Source: Cryptomeria japonica | Taxonomy: Eukaryota > Streptophyta > Pinopsida > Cupressales > Cupressaceae | Length of the DNA: 64,000 nt | Direction of reading: 5' to 3' | NCBI RefSeq assembly: GCF_030272615.1 | Contig: NC_081407.1 | Coordinates: 267,353,574 to 267,417,573, forward strand | In this document: in pieces, positions 58,506 to 64,000 of the stretch | Numbering within the stretch: position 1 is the stretch's first letter | Layout: every line of letters starts with the position of its first letter | Program-made: the position numbers and the translations under genes | The notes under the pieces: model-generated | What the model was told of the DNA's origin: nothing | Seen by the model: the letters and a program-made list of their open reading frames with translations, nothing else | Database searches by the model: none

Positions 58506-58838
58506 TATTGGAAAAATGGTTAGCGCTCCCCTCAGGATTCACGACAAGGGACTAACCGCCTCCCGTGTGATCCATATCTCTACAATTTGTATCGGGCATT
58601 GATAGATCAGTCTTTTCACGCAATGGAAAACTGGGCCAACAAATGGAATCAGAGCATTGGGTCACGGGTTCGAATCCCCTCAGGTAACACTGAGGGGGAG
58701 ATTGTTAGCAAAATGGTCAGCGCTCCCCTCGGGATTTGCAACAAGGGACTAATTGTCTCCCATGCGATCCATATCTCTATAGTTTGTATCGAGCATTGAT
58801 AGATCGGTCTTTTGATGCAATGACAAACTGGGCCAACA
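58506..58838 (+). mobile_element. TRIM candidate (miniature LTR element, 333 bp)
   Basis: Two direct repeats of exactly 136 bp (58506-58641 and 58703-58838) flank 61 bp that begin with TGGAATCAGAGC, one base from the initiator tRNA-Met PBS, and end with a PPT-like TGAGGGGGAGAT directly before TGTTAGC. The second repeat has TG...CA ends; the first starts TATTGG. No coding capacity. Flanks AATAC and AAGGC do not match, so the insertion is old or one edge is off. Confidence 0.7.
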
Positions 58839-58934
58839 AAGGCTTTATTGGATAACGTGTTGATCCGAGCAACATATTATTGTATAATCATTTATGTTTG
58901 GATGACATATTATCTTGATGTATCAGCTTTCTGG

Positions 58935-58959
58935 TATGTGTGTGTGTGTGTGTGTGTGC
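58935..58959. repeat. TG dinucleotide microsatellite
   Basis: About ten TG units in GGTATGTGTGTG...GTGCATT. Confidence 0.9.
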
Positions 58960-59625
58960 ATTTAGTATATAAAAGAAAATGTGTGATGGATGAGTGTGTT
59001 GCATGCATATGATTTAGCAGACTTAGAGGAGTGTGATTTATGGACAACGATGCAATTGCAGTAAGAGAAGCAATTTTATGAGTGAAGGAATATATAGAAG
59101 AGTCAGAGTGCAAACAATGTTGCAGTAATCCTTTAACGGATCTATTGTAGGTGATTGGTTTGATAGAGTAGTGTAGTAATCCCTCACCAGACTTGCTATA
59201 AGTGATTGTGGATAGTGGTACAATGATCCCTTACCAGATCTTCTATGAGTTTTGTATGTTGTTATCTGAGCTTAATCTGGAACTGACCCCATGCATTAGG
59301 AGATGCAATTTTCTTTAGTTCAATATATTTTTATTACAGTGAGCATTCTAACAATGAGTCACTTTTGTAATCTGGCAGTGAGCCACCCCTTTTTGTAAAC
59401 ACCATTTAACTAGTTATATTATCTTGAGAGCTAACACTCTCCGTGGTTTTTCTCATTTGGATTTTTCACATTTTAAAACTAGTGTTCAATTTTGTGATTG
59501 TGTTATTTCCTTATTATGCATTTGCTATTTCATGTAGATGAGCTTAATTGATGAAACCGATATATCAGTAAAAAATTTAGATGTTGTGGGAATACTAATT
59601 CACCCCCCCACCCCTCAGTATTCGA

Positions 59626-62220
59626 TTTTTACTCAAAAACATTACTTTACTCTAAGAGAGTATGAAAAAATTCTTGCTTTTTATTGTTAACTCTAATCAC
59701 ACAATCATTTAGAGATTAAATAAATAATATTGAATTGGAAATTTATATGGAAATATTGTAAGAGATGGTTAAAATTAATTATCAATGTGTACGATAGTCA
59801 AGAATAATTAGATGAATGCTTTGACATTTGAATTTAGTTTTTTGTTTTTTGGGGGTCATTTCTATGAACATGTGTAAGTGTTTTGCATAACAATGGGTCT
59901 TACTCAAGCCCACATATCTAAAATTTGGTGCATGGATTTTGATATTTGATAAACTTTAAGATTTGTTTTTTAGTTCACCTAAATGTCCAAGATCTACTAA
60001 TGATGTTTAAGAGCACATTTGAGAAGTTCGCTAGGCAAGAATTGATTCTTCTTTGGTTAAAGCCTTGAATAGACCAATCTAACAATTATTAATAGATAAA
60101 GCCATTTAGTCATATAGAGAATTCCCTAAACATTGATGTCAGTAATACAATAATAAATATTATAATGTAATGCTAGATGCAATTTGAATGCTCTTTAGGT
60201 TGCTATGTGCTACATACATAAAAAATATAATTCGGGATTAACGTAATCACCAATATGAAGGTAGTTAATCAACTCATAATAACTAGTAGGAAGGGTTATT
60301 TCAGATCCAAATTTGAATTCAAGTTTTCAAAGTTTTGGCTGTATTCTTACAAAATCATGAAACTAACATAGGTCACTTGCATAAACTGTAGATTTTAACC
60401 TAACAAGGAAATGATTAATTTGTGAGGATTAGTAATCACCATGTTGAATTTAACCCAATAAGAAAGGGGAAAAGCATAAGGTGTAAACACAATTAACCTT
60501 TTCCCCACTTTGACTTGTATGTGAACTACTACAAGAATACATGCTACTATAGAATCGAGTGTAAAACATGAAAGATCAAATCTATTAATCAAATAGTCAT
60601 AAAAAGGCTAAGGAGATGAAAATGTATGCCACTCGATACATATTTCCTTGAAATGAGTGTTTTTCTTGAAAGCTCACAAAATAAATAAAAATTAATGAGT
60701 TGCATCACATAGGCATTCAAAACAAGAATATGTTGTCTTAAAAGAAGAAAAAAAGAGAAAGAGAGAAGGGGTGAGAGAAATTCTAGTTGTTGTAGAACAA
60801 GAATACCACCTAAGGGTAGTAATATTAATTGATATTGCTTTGGAGTAGCAAGAGTAATTTCATACCATCCAAAATAGGTATTGGATCATATGATAGTCAT
60901 TGTGAAAACTATACACATTAAAGGAACATTACTAACCTTGTATACCCCTATAATGTTATATGCAAAGAACCTAGATGAGAGTAGAAAATATATATGTAAA
61001 AGAAATGTAACCCTAGAAAAATTCATAATCATAGAGGAATATAAAGATAAAATCTTGTGATGGTATATAAATAAAATACTAATATGCTAATGAAAGCATG
61101 CGTAATGGTATACCTTAGTATTCTACCGGTGTTGCTCCCAAAAATTGCTAAAAAGGAAATTAGTCACAAATGATAGTTAAAATATCATGTAGGCACATAC
61201 AAGTGTGAGATGTCATCATGATAAGAATTATGAAAAGATATAATTACCATAGACATGTTATTATACCAAAATAACTATGGTTAGTATCAACATGAGAAGG
61301 CTTAGAATCATGAGATGCGAGTGTGGCAATAATACAAAATCTTGTAATCATCATAATAAGATTGTCATGATAGTGAAACATGTAACTACAAATGTTACGT
61401 ATTCAGAATCATTGGAATAATATGGAGAACTATGGAAGTGTATCATCAATATAGTAGAAAAGACATCCAATTCCATAAATGATATGCCCTCGATTGGGAG
61501 GCACCATATAAATATTGTAAGACATATGTATATATTTAATATTGATGTAGGAGTATCCTAGGATGTAAGAAAAGTGTTGCATTGCCCTTATTTTACTTCT
61601 TTTTTTTGTAAGTTTACATTTATATTCAAATAATCAGTTAGTCACCATAGACCCTACCATATTTTTTCCGCACCTACATACTTTATTTTGTAGTTTGAAA
61701 CACATATTCTATATTAATCCTACTGTGTTGTACTCAGTTTATAACAAAAATTGATCACTATGAAGTCCTAGTTTAGTTTTTTGACTTGGTACCATGCATA
61801 AAATGCAAACATCTAGTTTTACTATTCATTGGTTGTGATTATTTTTGAATTTTATGGCACCAAAGAAATAGATTACAACATATATTAGACCCATGGGAGA
61901 TTATAATGTGAAATACATTGAGATCAAATAATCAATAATAACTTAATCATTCTAAAATATTTTTTCATATGTTTGGTTAACTACATGTTACACTGAACAT
62001 CGATGCTTACACCTCCTTGTAGCCAATTGTAATCATTCCTATTGATAGGTTCTACTATATAAACAATTTTCATGATCATTTGAAAACAACTAACAAGATG
62101 AATAAAATATAGTTCAATTTTGTAGCTCAACTTTGTCTTTGTATTGTATTATCTTTTGAAATTCTATAACTTGCATATTTGTAATCAAATGGATAAGTCC
62201 TATCTTATTGGAATCCCTAT
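59626..62220. other. Unassigned intergenic DNA
   Basis: 2.6 kb, AT-rich, with no ORF showing a motif. A purine-rich tract lies at 60738-60780. I see no gene. Confidence 0.6.
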
Positions 62221-62994
62221 TGTAAGAAAAGGCGAAGAAAGATTACAATATGCAATTAAAATCAAATTTATTGCAAATCTAAAACTAAAGATTAACCATT
62301 AACACAGTGATTGTAGAATTAAAACAGGAATAAGAAAACCATTGCACATGAAACACCTGATTTACGTGGAGAAACCCTTTCAAGAAAAAACCCCATCACA
62401 AAAAGAGAGGCAAGTATATTACTAATCTAATGAAGAATACAAGTCTATAGACCTGTTTAAAACTTGGCAGCACTCTATTACCCTACAAACTGAACAAGAT
62501 TGAATGAAGAGCACTAGCTCAAGGCACCAATTTATAGGAGTTTGTGAGAATGAATACCACTCATAATCACCAAAAAATAGGAAAAAAAAACCACCTAGAA
62601 AAACTCACACCCACCTCCCAAAATAGTCTCTTATAGATGCTCTTACAAATATCATAAAGCATCTCTCATGCATATGTACCTGTGTAAGAATTTTGTCATA
62701 AATATTGTCATAGATGTCGTCATAGCAATGATGATTGTCATAACCATCATATATTCTCTTACAAATATTGAAAAGTGTCCAAACACCTCAAAATAGAGTA
62801 TTCCAAGAGGGTGTCACTTAGCTATTTTGTCCTTTTTCCTAGAGTGCAAACAATAAAAATAACTTTTCCTTTGCATGGTCTCTTTCACCAACATTAGTTA
62901 AATGGCTTAACTTCTTATGAGTAAATTAAAAAATATATGTAGGAAAATAATATATTAAAGGATTTACAATGTTGATGGCACCTAAAGCCTAACA
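62221..62994 (-). repeat. 3' LTR of a minus-strand Copia element (left end)
   Basis: Its right edge is fixed by the PPT: on the minus strand TGTTAGGCTTTAGGTG begins right after it. The left edge is placed at TGTAAGAAAAGG (62221), which would give a TTACA end. The partner LTR is beyond the window, so the left edge is provisional. Confidence 0.6.
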
Positions 62995-63008
62995 TTCTCC
63001 CACTTGAT
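62995..63008 (-). promoter_or_regulatory. PPT of the minus-strand Copia element
   Basis: On the minus strand it reads CAAGTGGGAGAA directly before TGTTAGG, a typical plant Copia PPT. Confidence 0.75.
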
Positions 63009-63129
63009 ATCATACATTGTAATTGACTCCATAGAGATACATAATACAAATCAAGTACAGTGATCAAGGCCCATGGCCTTCCTGCACCAAGAGAACTACA
63101 ACATTATCCAAACTGTCAACTAATTCAAT

Positions 63130-64000
63130 CAAGACCTATCCACTCTCAACCATCTCTCACACAAAGTGATATTGAACATCATCATGTTTTGTATGAGCAT
63201 GATACATAATATTTTTAGCCAAACATATGGCACTCTAACTACCACATCCAATCCTCACTATCCTACAATCAAAACCAATACCATTACCAAGTCTCTATAA
63301 CTAAACCACCTCCTTGGAGGTATGTGTAGCAGCCATATACTCTGATTCACTAGTAGAAAAAGTTGTTGTAGGTTGTTTTTTACTCATCCAACTCACTACA
63401 ACTCTAAGCAATGTAAATACATAGCCACTAGTGGACCTCTAACTTTCCAAGTCACCTACCAATCTGCATCAACAAAATATTGTATGTTCAATGACTTATC
63501 CACATCATCAATACCATGATAAATCAAATAGTAATCAAAAGTACCTCGCAAGTATCTTAATACTCTTTAATAAGAGTCTAATACTCTTTACCTAAATTAG
63601 ACATAAACCTTCTTATAACTCTCATTTCTTGGGCTATATCTGGTCTAGTACAAACCATTGCATACATTAAACTACCAACTACACTAGCATAAGGAACGTT
63701 AGACATTTCTTCAATATCACCATAATAATTAGGACACATGTCTAAACTCAACTTAGCACCAACGAGAAATGGAATACATACTGGCTTACAATCCTACATT
63801 TTAAATCTCTATAAAATGGTATCAACATACTTACTCTAACTTAACCAAAGCTCTATGTGAACCCGATCCTTACTGATTTCTATCCCAAGAATATATCTAG
63901 CAGAACCCAAATCCTTCATATCAAATGTGTCAGAAAGGTGAGCTTTGATCTCTCTAACCATTGCCTTGTTGTTACCAAAAAACAATATGTCATCAACATA
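63130..64000 (-). pseudogene. Copia RT end and RNase H, cut by the window edge
   Basis: On the minus strand the window edge starts with YVDDILFFGNN, the RT catalytic box (63986-64000). DLGSARYILGIEI, the VVGSLMYAMVCTRPDIA block, and RNase H motifs SWMSKKQPTTTFSTSESEYM and SAICLAKN follow, then HTKHDDVQYHFV near 63170. Several in-phase stops and at least one frame change break it. The C-terminus is about 150 bp from the PPT, in the expected order for Copia (RT, RNase H, PPT, LTR). Not functional. Confidence 0.88.

Larger units (their letters stand above)
57990..59625 (+). mobile_element. Decayed LTR, related in style to element B
   Basis: TGTCATTGATGTCAAAC near the left and AATTCACCCCCCCACCCCTCAG near the right match the order of landmarks in LTR B (CATTGATGGCAAC; ATTCACCCCCCC...CTCAGTG). 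GGTATC and CCGGTATC words are scattered inside. It contains the TRIM candidate and a TG run. Edges are approximate and no duplication was found. Confidence 0.4.

Noticed and set aside
58644-58690. tRNA gene (GGGTTCGAATCCC T-arm)
   Set aside because: No acceptor stem, D-arm or anticodon arm can be arranged around it; the context is PBS plus core of a miniature LTR element.

Overview
This 64-kb window looks like intergenic DNA of a large plant genome, probably a gymnosperm; that is an inference from AT-rich, deeply nested LTR retrotransposons, very long LTRs and the absence of any recognisable host gene. Nearly everything with coding capacity is a transposable element. I worked out the nesting by matching terminal repeats, primer-binding sites (PBS), polypurine tracts (PPT) and 5-bp target-site duplications (TSD).

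Left third (1-27.6 kb). The outermost layer is an old plus-strand chromovirus, of which the integrase/chromodomain end (2-1120, resuming at 13172) and a probable 3' LTR remain. Two elements sit inside it. Element A (1121-13166, minus, TSD CTTTA) is a young, apparently intact Tekay/Del-like chromovirus with 3.6-kb LTRs and one uninterrupted 1542-residue Gag-Pol. The second (13875-27422, plus, TSD GATTT) is a Copia-like element with gag and protease, but an unfamiliar acidic ORF where integrase and reverse transcriptase (RT) should be. Nested in it is element B (17871-26383, plus, TSD GGAGT), also without pol, carrying a zinc-knuckle Gag and a long unrecognised second ORF. That ORF is split by a 1.8-kb solo LTR (22693-24504, TSD GACAC) related to the LTRs of element C.

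Middle (28.7-45.2 kb). Element C (28698-45194, minus, TSD CTATT) is a Tat-clade Ty3/gypsy element: Gag, DGG-type protease, G-patch-like motif, RT, degenerate RNase H, a second archaeal-type RNase H, then integrase, all in one frame but with six nonsense codons. Between pol and its 3' LTR lies an antisense gene for a plant mobile domain (PMD) protein with a good two-exon structure. Its intron holds two ordered arrays: a 20-bp GCGCGTCTGTG-type array, whose reverse complement fills the element's 5' leader, and an array of hairpins whose stems covary around a constant 15-nt loop. This antisense unit with its RNA-structural repeats is the most unusual thing in the window.

Right third (45.2-64 kb). 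A 3.2-kb tandem duplication (its first copy interrupted by element C) carries a short LINE-like insertion in both copies. Beyond it are a 5'-truncated LINE-like tail, a 72-nt hairpin, a fold-back element, a 183-bp tandem array, a TRIM candidate and a decayed LTR. The window ends inside a minus-strand Copia RT/RNase H pseudogene with its 3' LTR. Long stretches between these hold nothing I can support.
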